The translations under genes were made by a program, and so were the position numbers. Shown here piece after piece: positions 46,354-54,967 of a stretch of 64,000 nt of DNA. The DNA is from JAEEJA01 sp036343175. Its GTDB lineage: Bacteria; Bacillota; Clostridia; Lachnospirales; Lachnospiraceae. The notes beneath the pieces were generated by a model, which was given only the letters and a program-made list of their open reading frames with translations, ran no database searches and had not been told where the DNA came from. The stretch spans positions 67,342-131,341 of the forward strand of contig JAZASR010000002.1 in NCBI GenBank assembly GCA_036343175.1, given 5' to 3'. Each line of letters begins with the position of its first letter. Within the stretch, counting starts at the first letter, position 1.

Positions 46354-47121
46354 TTAATTAACTACTTTTACCATACTGAAGCGGACGACCTGACCATTCA
46401 TCATGTAACCCTTCTGAAGCTCCTCAGCCACTGTCCCGCTTTCCTTTGTCTCATCATCGACCATCATTACCGCACTGTGAAAATTCGGATCAAATGGTTT
46501 TCCGACAGCATCTATAGGTTCAACACCAAGATCAGTCAGGGCTTTCATCATCTGCTTATATACCAGGAGCATCCCCTTAATGAAAGGATCATCTGTGTTC
46601 TCATCGACTCCCGCAAGGCCTCTCTCAAAGCTGTCAACAACAGGAAGTATCTTTTCCACGACGTTTCTTTCACCGGTATCGAACATCTGGCTCTTTTCCT
46701 TCTCTGTTCTGTTCCTGAAGTTCTGGAATTCAGCCAGCTGCCTTACGCTTCTGTCCTCGAGCTCTTTTAATTTATCCTTTAGCTTTTCAAGCTCCTTGTC
46801 ATTCTTTTTTCCGAATATTGGCTTCTTATCTTTCGACCTGTTCTGACCGGCATTTTCTTCTGATCCTTCTGAAGCAGAGGAACCCGCTTCCTCATGAGAA
46901 GCAGCCTCGCTGTCACTATCCATGACATTATCAGAGGTCATACTATCTGCATCATTAAGATCATTAGAAGAATCTCCCTGACTGTCCTGTGTCTGAAAAG
47001 CTTCAGCATCTTTGATCCTGTCTTCCGGATCCTCACTCTTCTCCATGCCATCTACAGGAATGTCTGCGGTATCCATGTCATCACCCTCGACCTTTATTTC
47101 CTGCTCTTTTTCTTCTGTCAT
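46354..47121 (-). CDS. grpE: GrpE, DnaK nucleotide exchange factor
   Basis: 255 residues: a long acidic N-terminal extension (about 1-110), coiled coil, then GrpE core with RQLAEFQNFRNRTEKEKSQM and the C-terminal AEELQKGYMMNGQVVRFSMV. Starts 2 bases after the hrcA stop; AAAGGTGAG precedes the ATG. Confidence 0.96.
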   Translation of the reverse strand: MTEEKEQEIKVEGDDMDTADIPVDGMEKSEDPEDRIKDAEAFQTQDSQGDSSNDLNDADSMTSDNVMDSDSEAASHEEAGSSASEGSEENAGQNRSKDKKPIFGKKNDKELEKLKDKLKELEDRSVRQLAEFQNFRNRTEKEKSQMFDTGERNVVEKILPVVDSFERGLAGVDENTDDPFIKGMLLVYKQMMKALTDLGVEPIDAVGKPFDPNFHSAVMMVDDETKESGTVAEELQKGYMMNGQVVRFSMVKVVN

Positions 47122-47123
47122 TC

Positions 47124-48167
47124 CTACTCACCTTTCTCTTTAAATATGTCATCAAGCTCGCTCATCATTGATTTGAGCGCCGATACGACCTTATCGTAAT
47201 CCATTCTCTTAGGACCTACTATACCGACCCTTCCATATACACCCTCGTGTATGCGGTAGGTAGCGGTTACCATAGAGCAGTCCTTCATACTGTCGAGCCT
47301 GGTCTCGTCTCCTATATATACCTGTATGCCATGACTTTCTTCGTCATCACTCGGTATCTCTTCTCTCCATTCGGTGACCAGCTTATTCTGCTCAATGGTA
47401 TCAAGGAGACTTGTGAACTTTTCCTTATCAGCCAGTTCCGGATATTTCAGCATGTTGGTAGTACCGCTTGTATAGACCTCAGGATCGCCATTATCCTGAA
47501 GGACTGAAGCGATAATGTCAAGTACGGCATCAACTATCGTACTCATACCCTTTGACTGAGCCTTGACCGCCTGAATGACGTTGATGTTCATCTCATCAGC
47601 TGAAAGACCATTCAATGCTGTATTCATAACAAAATTCAGCTTTGCAATGTCTTCGTCGCTTATCTCTTCATCAAGAACTATGATATTGTTCCTTATGATA
47701 TTGCCATCCAGAACAACTATTGTAAGCAGGTGATCATTATCGACCTTGGTAAGCTGTATGAACTTGACCTTCTTGGTAACGACCCTCGGTGCTGACACTA
47801 TAGTGGTGTAATTGGTCGTAGAGGCCAGAAGATCTGCTGCCTGTTTAAGAAGGGTATCAAGCTTCCCGGCTTTTTCCTCGAGCTTCGCCTTCAGATCCTT
47901 ATACTCAGAATCACGCTCAACCATCATGGTATCTACGTAAAGCCTGTAAGCCTTATCTGTAGGGATCCTGCCTGCTGAAGTATGGGGCTGGATGATATAT
48001 TCCATATCTTCCAGATCTGACATCTCATTTCTGATAGTCGCCGAGCTGATATTAAGTCCTGCATACTTTGAAATGGTCCTCGATCCGACAGGCTCTCCAG
48101 TATCAAGATAAGTCCTGATGATCGCTTTTAGGATCTTAAGCTTTCTATCGTCAAGTTTATCCTCCAC
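47124..48167 (-). CDS. hrcA: HrcA, heat-shock repressor
   Basis: 347 residues, GTG start (48165-48167) with GGGAG 8 bases upstream. N-terminal winged helix RTISKYAGLNISSATIRNEM and the HrcA core. Binds the CIRCE operator just upstream, so the operon is autoregulated and released on heat stress. Confidence 0.97.
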   Translation of the reverse strand: MEDKLDDRKLKILKAIIRTYLDTGEPVGSRTISKYAGLNISSATIRNEMSDLEDMEYIIQPHTSAGRIPTDKAYRLYVDTMMVERDSEYKDLKAKLEEKAGKLDTLLKQAADLLASTTNYTTIVSAPRVVTKKVKFIQLTKVDNDHLLTIVVLDGNIIRNNIIVLDEEISDEDIAKLNFVMNTALNGLSADEMNINVIQAVKAQSKGMSTIVDAVLDIIASVLQDNGDPEVYTSGTTNMLKYPELADKEKFTSLLDTIEQNKLVTEWREEIPSDDEESHGIQVYIGDETRLDSMKDCSMVTATYRIHEGVYGRVGIVGPKRMDYDKVVSALKSMMSELDDIFKEKGE

Positions 48168-48192
48168 TAAAGTCGCTCCCTTCTGTTTATTG

Positions 48193-48219
48193 TTAGCACT
48201 CTTTTGATTAGAGTGCTAA
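48193..48219 (-). promoter_or_regulatory. CIRCE operator
   Basis: Exact consensus TTAGCACTC-N9-GAGTGCTAA, 26 bases before hrcA and just downstream of the promoter. HrcA binding site. Confidence 0.98.
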
Positions 48220-48231
48220 CATCTATCTAGT

Positions 48232-48260
48232 AAGATAGCACCACTCATATATTAAGTCAA
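48232..48260 (-). promoter_or_regulatory. Sigma-A promoter of the hrcA operon
   Basis: TTGACT (48255-48260), 17-base spacer, TATCTT (48232-48237) on the minus strand, immediately upstream of CIRCE. Confidence 0.8.
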
Positions 48261-48353
48261 GGGGTTTTAAAAAATTTTTCTGTATTTTCAAGAGATCCGC
48301 GAGTATGACTGCAGACATCCCGGCATACAGCCTGACTGCTTTCTTATTTTTAC

Positions 48354-48388
48354 AAAAAAAGATCTCCCTTGATGACCATGGGAGATCT
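48354..48388 (-). terminator. Terminator after the GGDEF gene
   Basis: Minus-strand stem AGATCTCCC/GGGAGATCT with an 11-base loop followed by seven U residues (48354-48360), 25 bases after the stop codon. Confidence 0.9.
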
Positions 48389-48412
48389 ATAAGATTATTT
48401 CACAGAAAAAAT

Positions 48413-50605
48413 TCAATCCTTATCAGCAGCAGCTTCTTCCTTCTGTTTCTTGTACCAGCCTTTGTAGATGACCTTGACCTTGGACTTCTTGACTGCATAT
48501 AGTGCTTTATCTGCCTGGTCCATGATCTTGTCGATGTTATTGTGGCCATCTATCTCGAATTCATAAGAGCCTATACTTACGTGAACATAATATGGCTTGT
48601 CATTTTCATTCATCTCATCGAGTGCCTCATTGATACGGGTCTTGATAACATCAGCAAAGTCACTGTCCTTTACAAGAGCAAAGGCTGCGAATTCATCGCC
48701 GCCCATACGGGCTGTCACATCAGAATTTCTGAATGACTTCCTTAATGCTGAAGAAATGGTACGAAGGGCAAAGTCGCCGTCATCGTGGCCAAATTCATCA
48801 TTTACTATCTTAAGATTATCCATATCAAGATAGAAAGCAACCGCGCGGCATCCAAGATTCATCTGATCCTGAAGCATGCCTGTGACGTTATCAATAAAAC
48901 CTCTTCTGTTATAAATATTGGTCAGAGGATCGATCTTGCTTGCCTGATCGAGCATCTTATTGACTTCTTCGCTCTTTTTAAGACTGGTCTCAAGCTCTGC
49001 CTTTATGGCATTCTGCTTTTTGATGATCTCAATAACATCAAGAGATACACTCATCTGCATGGCTATCTGCATACAATACAGATAATATTCAATATCAGCC
49101 TCGACCGAGATAAGTCCGAACTGCTGGGTACCGGAGAACAGAGGCAGTACAAGGTGGGTTATCCTTCTGTTAGGAAGATATTCATTAACAAAGGCATCTT
49201 TAACCGCCACTTTTTTAGTTTTCGGAGGATAGACATTATATTTCCTGTCTACACTCATTGAACGGACATATACATCCTCAGGTGTCTCCCATGTATTGAT
49301 ATCGGGATTGTCAATGATCTCACCAAAATCATAGATATATGAAGATCTGATGCCGATATTATAGAATTTGGATACAAGAACCTCATACTTGCTGATCTCA
49401 TCATCAGCATATTGAAGCATATCGCGGGTAATGCTGGCGAGAAGGATCTCAAAGACCTTACGTCTTTCCATGGAATTTGTCTTTTCCACGGTTATGGACA
49501 TAAGAAGCTTTTTATTGATATTTGTAATATTATCGTAGAACTTACGCTTTTCTTCCTCTGTAGGTGACGGTTTTCCGATGAATTCCTCAAGGACCGCACT
49601 GAACCTCTCTTCAGTTGCCTGATTATTCTTTTCAGCCGCTATGCTGACGTTTGCATTGGAAAAACCGACATCCTTGCATCCGCAGGATTCACGGACTATA
49701 AGCCTGGAACCTACCTTTTCATGAACTTCTTCACCTGCCATAAGTTTTTTGCATCCAAGTATGGCTTTATAGCTTAAGAATACAGTATCATTGCGGACTG
49801 TAGTGAGATGAGGCTCAAGTATCATGGCATCAGGACTGTCGTCGAAGCCGGTAACTATTATGTCCTTGCCCGGCTGCATACCTCTCTGCTCAAGGACATT
49901 GTAAACACCCATTGCCATCCTGTCGTTTGCGCAGCAGATGGCATCAAGATCAGGGTGTCTGTCTAATAGTTCATTTACCTGAGGCTCACAAAATTCGGAA
50001 AAATTGCCATAAGCAACGTAATCTTCATTATGGGGCAGTCCATAGCCTTCCATGGTTTCATGATATACGTCCAGTCTCTCGCGGGCGTCATCATTAACGA
50101 CCGGACCGCTTACAAAACCTATCTTTCTGGCCTTATGATGCTCAATAAGATGTTCAAAAAGATCCTTCAGACCTTCTTTATTATCAACGAGGACATTGGA
50201 AAAACCATCTTCTATGCCTGTCAGAAGTATCACAGGAAGTCCTTCAAAAAGCTTCAGAAGCTTCTTCTTGGAGCCTTCCCTCATGGTTGATGCAATAGTA
50301 CCATAATCAACGACTATAGCATCGATATGATTACACTTTACGTAATAATAAAGGGTATTGTACTGATACCTGTACATATTGGCACGTTTATCATCATAAT
50401 CAGCATCAATGATACCGCCGGGCAGGATGAACAGATTATAATCCTGCTCTTTTGCACCAAGCATGGCACCCTCGATGACCGAATAAGAAAACTCATTCTC
50501 GATCATGGCAACAAGCAGAAGAATATTCTTTCTGCCGCTGCCGGATGCCTTATGCACCTGTGTTATATTGTCGTTCTGTAAAGCTATATTCTGATCTTTA
50601 CTCAT
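48413..50605 (-). CDS. Diguanylate cyclase with LacI-type substrate-binding sensor
   Basis: 730 residues. About 26-310 is a periplasmic-binding-protein/LacI-like sensor (KNILLLVAMIENEFSYSVIE; CANDRMAMGVYNVLEQRG; VTGFDDSP; ESCGC end) with no HTH and no signal peptide or membrane helix, so it is cytoplasmic. A middle GAF-like/helical region (about 350-560) leads to a GGDEF domain with NIYNRRGF, MGGDEF near 635-639 and an intact inhibitory I-site RNSD five residues before GGDEF. It should make c-di-GMP in response to a small ligand, perhaps a sugar. It may feed the PilZ flagellar brake in the same window (inference). Confidence 0.88.
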   Translation of the reverse strand: MSKDQNIALQNDNITQVHKASGSGRKNILLLVAMIENEFSYSVIEGAMLGAKEQDYNLFILPGGIIDADYDDKRANMYRYQYNTLYYYVKCNHIDAIVVDYGTIASTMREGSKKKLLKLFEGLPVILLTGIEDGFSNVLVDNKEGLKDLFEHLIEHHKARKIGFVSGPVVNDDARERLDVYHETMEGYGLPHNEDYVAYGNFSEFCEPQVNELLDRHPDLDAICCANDRMAMGVYNVLEQRGMQPGKDIIVTGFDDSPDAMILEPHLTTVRNDTVFLSYKAILGCKKLMAGEEVHEKVGSRLIVRESCGCKDVGFSNANVSIAAEKNNQATEERFSAVLEEFIGKPSPTEEEKRKFYDNITNINKKLLMSITVEKTNSMERRKVFEILLASITRDMLQYADDEISKYEVLVSKFYNIGIRSSYIYDFGEIIDNPDINTWETPEDVYVRSMSVDRKYNVYPPKTKKVAVKDAFVNEYLPNRRITHLVLPLFSGTQQFGLISVEADIEYYLYCMQIAMQMSVSLDVIEIIKKQNAIKAELETSLKKSEEVNKMLDQASKIDPLTNIYNRRGFIDNVTGMLQDQMNLGCRAVAFYLDMDNLKIVNDEFGHDDGDFALRTISSALRKSFRNSDVTARMGGDEFAAFALVKDSDFADVIKTRINEALDEMNENDKPYYVHVSIGSYEFEIDGHNNIDKIMDQADKALYAVKKSKVKVIYKGWYKKQKEEAAADKD

Positions 50606-50754
50606 CCTTTTTCCTCTTTTAAAGCTGCCATATTGGGCAAAAAAGCACAGGCAATACGGAAAAATATAAAAAAATTATTGCCTTAACATTTTTGCAGTCA
50701 CTATCCCTTTATTATTATATTCTTTAATGATTGATTGTTCAAGGAAAATTATCA

Positions 50755-51609
50755 TTATATTATGCTTAAAAACTGCGTCATTTTAATTAAAACACCGCAT
50801 TGAAAATAATATAACAGCAAAGCTATTTCCTGTATATGGATCGTTTGGCTGCGAGGAATACAAGCACTGTCAGCACACAGAAAAAGCATAGCAGATATGT
50901 CACTTGCAGTGCGAACATACTGATCCTGTCGATATCCATCAAAGATCTTATACATTTCCTTTTCAAAAAGGAAAGGTGCGAGTGTGATAAGTATAAAATA
51001 AAACATACAAGCACGAAATGCTGTATTTCTGAACAGGGTACGAGCTTCCAAAACACGTTCGCACCCAAGAAAATATCGATATGCTAATGCAAACAGCAGG
51101 GCAAGAAAACAGCAAGCAGTCGATCGAACATAATAAACAAATCCGCATTCAATGATCAAATATTTGAGGAAGATCCTGCATTCACCTGATGAACAGAATC
51201 TGCGCATCAGCGAGACATGCGCAGATTTTTTAAACGCATATTTCCCGTAAAAACCTTCGTATCGCTCCATGTTTCGTTCTGCGTAAAGTTCAATATCCAA
51301 TACACAGAATATAATAATGAAATAATTGACAACAACTGGTGATACTTCTAAATATACTAAAAGCAACGCCAAAGCCATCTCTGCCAGCATTTCAAGATAT
51401 TTTGGAAGGGGCTGTCTTGTAAAATAAGCAAGTGTGCTGTACAGAATACCGGGAGAACAATTAAAAGCAAACCTGGTGGCATATCCTCCGATACATTCAT
51501 ACTGCCTGCGCCACTCTATATGGAACGATACCCAGAACAGAAAAAACTCCACGCCCAGGATCAGCCATACGGCAACAAACATAAATGGGCGAATGAATAT
51601 CATTATCAA
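50755..51609 (-). CDS. Unknown multi-pass membrane protein, C-terminus probably frameshifted
   Basis: 284 residues as read, several hydrophobic helices, no family I recognise; Cys- and Tyr-rich. The start is weak: TTG at 51609 or ATG at 51603, no good ribosome binding site. From about residue 222 (FLFEKEMYK) the main frame loses membrane character, while another frame over 50823-50950 reads IDRISMFALQVTYLLCFFCV, continuing as a clean final helix ending KRSIYRK before a stop at 50823. A one-base slip near the C-tract/A-tract at 50955-50975 would join the two. No partner gene is coupled to it. Confidence 0.5.
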   Translation of the reverse strand: MIMIFIRPFMFVAVWLILGVEFFLFWVSFHIEWRRQYECIGGYATRFAFNCSPGILYSTLAYFTRQPLPKYLEMLAEMALALLLVYLEVSPVVVNYFIIIFCVLDIELYAERNMERYEGFYGKYAFKKSAHVSLMRRFCSSGECRIFLKYLIIECGFVYYVRSTACCFLALLFALAYRYFLGCERVLEARTLFRNTAFRACMFYFILITLAPFLFEKEMYKIFDGYRQDQYVRTASDISAMLFLCADSACIPRSQTIHIQEIALLLYYFQCGVLIKMTQFLSII

Positions 51610-51708
51610 AAATATAATTTTATATTAAGACGGCATGTTAAATATGCTTGTAAAAAAACGATAAATATTTCAACTGCTTGGTTTCACCAAAAGGCACATA
51701 TCAAAGAC

Positions 51709-52026
51709 TCACAGAAAGGAAAAAATGGCATTTACGATCAGAGCAGCCGTACAGGAGGCAACAGCAACAAAGAGAAGACTCTTTTTCTTATATGAAAAAA
51801 AGAGTCCGGTAAGAGTTCCTGCCAGACCTGCATAAATACTTCCTGCAGAATAGATCACTGCAGGGAAAGTCATACAGGAAAGAACAGCATATGGAACATA
51901 AGCTAAAAATGAAAGTACAAACCTGTTCTGTATCTTCTTTCTGACCAGGATCAGGGGCAGCATACGAATAAGATACGTAACTCCTGCCATGACCAAAAGA
52001 TATATGAGAAATCTTCCTGTATCCAT
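51709..52026 (-). CDS. azlD: AzlD branched-chain amino acid exporter subunit
   Basis: 105 residues, three to four helices, with GVTYLIRMLPLILVRKK and FLAYVPYAVLSCMTFPAV, the AzlD family pattern. AAAGGAG precedes the ATG. Small partner of AzlC, 84 bases downstream of it. Confidence 0.92.
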   Translation of the reverse strand: MDTGRFLIYLLVMAGVTYLIRMLPLILVRKKIQNRFVLSFLAYVPYAVLSCMTFPAVIYSAGSIYAGLAGTLTGLFFSYKKKSLLFVAVASCTAALIVNAIFSFL

Positions 52027-52110
52027 CTTTACTCTCCTTTAATAAACTTTAAGATCCGGCAAAGGGTCTTATTTATCCGGACCTTCACGATCACAGCCTC
52101 TCAATTATGT

Positions 52111-52848
52111 TTATGAGATCTCTTTATCGTCAGACGCATCATCAATATCAACAGGGAAAAGAATTGCTCCCAGAGCCGATGTCACACAGGCACATATGAT
52201 TATGACAAAACCGGATGATACTTTTTTAAGAACAGGTACAAAATAGAATACCGAGCTTAAAGCCGCAGCTGCAAGCGAAACTATCAGAACGTGCCTGTCC
52301 TTTTTTGCCTCCGGTATTACTATAGCCATGAACATGCCATAGAGGGCTATGCCCATAGATGAAACTATGATTCCGGGAAGGACGCTTCCGGCAAGCGCCC
52401 CGGCAAGAGTTCCGATCGTCCATCCAAGAACAGGCACCACGATCAGTCCATACATATAATAAGCATCTATTCTTTCGTTCCGGCTGACCGAAACTCCGAA
52501 GATCTCATCTGTAATTCCGAATCCTATAGCTGCTCTTCTGCCCGGAGTGCAGGTATCATCCATCTTCTGCGAAACAGTTATAGACATAAGAGCATATCTT
52601 AAGTTTATGATGAACTGGGAAAGCGCCATCTCTATGAGGCTTCCTCCATAGGCTATTGTCTTAATACCGGCGAACTGTCCTGCAGAGGTCACACAGAAAA
52701 GTGAAATAATAACAGCCTGCCAGACCCTGAATCCCATGAGGACTGCCATGATGCCAAATGTAAAGCTGACAGAAAGATACCCTAAAGCAATAGTCAGACC
52801 ATCCCCCGCTCCTCTGCGGAATTCGGCGCTTTTCGATAAAGAACTCAT
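52111..52848 (-). CDS. azlC: AzlC branched-chain amino acid exporter
   Basis: 245 residues, multi-pass. GLTIALGYLSVSFTFGIMAV and FINLRYALMSITVSQKM are AzlC signatures. Exports branched-chain amino acids together with AzlD. A good promoter lies about 130 bases upstream, and the leader contains a long-range GCACAT/ATGTGC hairpin just before the ribosome binding site. Confidence 0.92.
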   Translation of the reverse strand: MSSLSKSAEFRRGAGDGLTIALGYLSVSFTFGIMAVLMGFRVWQAVIISLFCVTSAGQFAGIKTIAYGGSLIEMALSQFIINLRYALMSITVSQKMDDTCTPGRRAAIGFGITDEIFGVSVSRNERIDAYYMYGLIVVPVLGWTIGTLAGALAGSVLPGIIVSSMGIALYGMFMAIVIPEAKKDRHVLIVSLAAAALSSVFYFVPVLKKVSSGFVIIICACVTSALGAILFPVDIDDASDDKEIS

Positions 52849-52983
52849 TCCTGTTTCCTTTCAGCTGCACATATCATAAACAGCAATGCATTCATGTCAT
52901 GTGCAGAAATTATTATATCGATAGATATGCCCCGACAGAAAATATTATTAATAATATTAAAAGCCGCGGCACAAACATTTTGT

Positions 52984-53012
52984 ATTCTACTCTTATGAAA
53001 TAATATTATCAA
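52984..53012 (-). promoter_or_regulatory. Sigma-A promoter of azlCD
   Basis: TTGATA (53007-53012), 17-base spacer, TAGAAT (52984-52989) on the minus strand. The rest of the 392-base gap 52849-53240 holds the azlC leader and the hydrogenase terminator; no gene is seen. Confidence 0.65.
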
Positions 53013-53053
53013 GGAAACTTTTCAGTGTTTTAGGGATCGATATACGGACATTT

Positions 53054-53085
53054 AAAAAGCTCCCACACAAAGGCGGGAGCTTTTT
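53054..53085 (-). terminator. Terminator after the hydrogenase gene
   Basis: Stem AAAAAGCTCCC/GGGAGCTTTTT with a 10-base loop and U-runs on both strands. About 155 bases after the hydrogenase stop and before the azlCD promoter. Confidence 0.85.
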
Positions 53086-53240
53086 GAGGAAAAATTATTA
53101 TGAAAAAAATAAAAGTGAAAGACATTTTCATACATTCCTGACGAAACTGCTTTTGTTCCGATAGAATGCTTACTTAATCATTTACTTTACATAGATTTTA
53201 CCAAGTAAAGTTTTCTCTGTCAAGTGAAAATGATCATTAA

Positions 53241-54812
53241 TTATGCTGAACCGGTCTTAGTGCTGCTGATAAGCTCCTGCTTTGCCTGATGATATGCCTT
53301 ATCGATCGTTTCAAGATCAGGTATCCAATCTCTGTAATCATTATCTGCAGGGCTGTCGATGCCGGCATCCTTCTGATCCTTTAAGAGTGACTTTGTAGAA
53401 TCATTTATAGAACGTAATGTCCCGGCACCCGCAATACAGCCTCCGGGACATGCCATGCCTTCAAGCAGACAGCCGTTATATTTACCTGCCTTGGCTATCA
53501 GCATCATCTTCTTGCATTCCTTGAGTCCGTTTCCATATTGGACCTTAACATCAATATCAGGATGATCACGCTTAACAAGGTTTGTGACTGCAGCTGCGAC
53601 TCCTCCGCTCTTTGCGAATCCACGGCCGTCTCCGCTTGAACCCTTGAGGGGCTTATCCTCCGGCAGAGCGTCAAAATTGATATCCCTTGCATTGAACATG
53701 CCGGCAACCTCTTCAAATGTAAGGGCAAAATCAACATAGCTCTTTATACTCTTACGGCTCGCCTCCTCCTTCTTGGAAAGACATGGACCTATAAAAGCGA
53801 TCTTGGCATCAGGATGTTTCTTCTTTACAAGTCTTGCTGTAAGTACCATAGGAGTAAGAGCCATGGATACATTCTTTACATAATCCGGGAACTCATTCTG
53901 TACCATCTTTACCCAGGCAGGACAGCATGATGTAACCATGAAATCGAGTTTATCCGGTACTTCTTCTAAGAAATCACTGGCTTCCTCGATCGTACAGAGA
54001 TCAGCTCCAAGTGCTACTTCATATACACCTGCAAAACCAAGCGCTTTAAAAGCCGGTCTCATCTTTTCAGAAGTAAGAGCCGGCCCGAACTGGCCGGCAA
54101 TAGAAGGTGCAATTATGGCATAAACAGGAGTATCACTCTTAATAGCCATAATAGTCTGGTAGATCTGACCTTTATCAACTATGGCTGCAAAAGGACAGGA
54201 TACAAGACACATACCGCATGCAACACACTTCTTGTGGTCTATCTGGGCACGTCCGTATTCATCCATGGTAATGGCATTAAGACCGCAGGCCTCTTTACAT
54301 GGACGCTTCTGATGAATAATAGCATGGTACTGGCATGCATCAGCGCATTTGCCGCACTTTATGCATTTGCTCTGATCTATGAATGATCTGCCATTGACCA
54401 TGCTGACGGCACCCTTAGGGCATACCTCCTGACAGGGATGGTCAAAACAGCCCTGACAGCCATTGGTGACCCAGACCTTATTATCCGGACACTTGTGACA
54501 GGCGAACTTAATGATATCAATAAGAGGCGGTTCATAATACTTTTCTGCGACCTGTGTGGCGTCTACACCCTTTGATATAGGCGCATGCTCAGTCATCTTC
54601 CTGAGGCCCATGCCCATGGCGGCACGAAGCCTCTCGCCTACTATTGCTCTCTCGAGGAAGATAGAATCACGATATGTAGCTATCTCACCCGGTACGATCT
54701 TAAAAGGCAGATCATCGAGTTCCCTCAAGTCCCCGCCGCTATAGGCAAGACGGGCAATTTCCGTAAATACCTTATGCCTTATCTGTACCTTTGTAGAATC
54801 TATTCCACGCAT
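53241..54812 (-). CDS. Monomeric [FeFe] hydrogenase (TSCCP type)
   Basis: About 523 residues from ATG 54812 (GGAGAAGG 9 bases upstream). Several CxxCxxCxxxC ferredoxin clusters (CIKCGKCADACQYH, CVACGMCLVSCPF and an N-terminal CxxC set) precede the H-cluster domain: L1 TSCCPAWVKM, L2 IGPCLSKKEEA, L3 EGMACPGGCIAGAG. The second cysteine in TSCC and the group B-like layout distinguish it from classic HydA (TSCSP). It should oxidise or evolve H2 with ferredoxin, or act as an H2 sensor/auxiliary enzyme. Maturases HydEFG are not in the window. Confidence 0.9.
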   Translation of the reverse strand: MRGIDSTKVQIRHKVFTEIARLAYSGGDLRELDDLPFKIVPGEIATYRDSIFLERAIVGERLRAAMGMGLRKMTEHAPISKGVDATQVAEKYYEPPLIDIIKFACHKCPDNKVWVTNGCQGCFDHPCQEVCPKGAVSMVNGRSFIDQSKCIKCGKCADACQYHAIIHQKRPCKEACGLNAITMDEYGRAQIDHKKCVACGMCLVSCPFAAIVDKGQIYQTIMAIKSDTPVYAIIAPSIAGQFGPALTSEKMRPAFKALGFAGVYEVALGADLCTIEEASDFLEEVPDKLDFMVTSCCPAWVKMVQNEFPDYVKNVSMALTPMVLTARLVKKKHPDAKIAFIGPCLSKKEEASRKSIKSYVDFALTFEEVAGMFNARDINFDALPEDKPLKGSSGDGRGFAKSGGVAAAVTNLVKRDHPDIDVKVQYGNGLKECKKMMLIAKAGKYNGCLLEGMACPGGCIAGAGTLRSINDSTKSLLKDQKDAGIDSPADNDYRDWIPDLETIDKAYHQAKQELISSTKTGSA

Positions 54813-54967
54813 AATACTTTTCCTTCTCCTTTGCTCCTGTCTGTTAAATCGTAAATCAAAAAAGACAACGGTAATATTATACAACAGGCATAAAATAAAT
54901 AAAAGCAGACTTGCCTACCGATAAAAACATTCTGCAGTTAATTCTGACAGAAAGATATTTATAAAAA

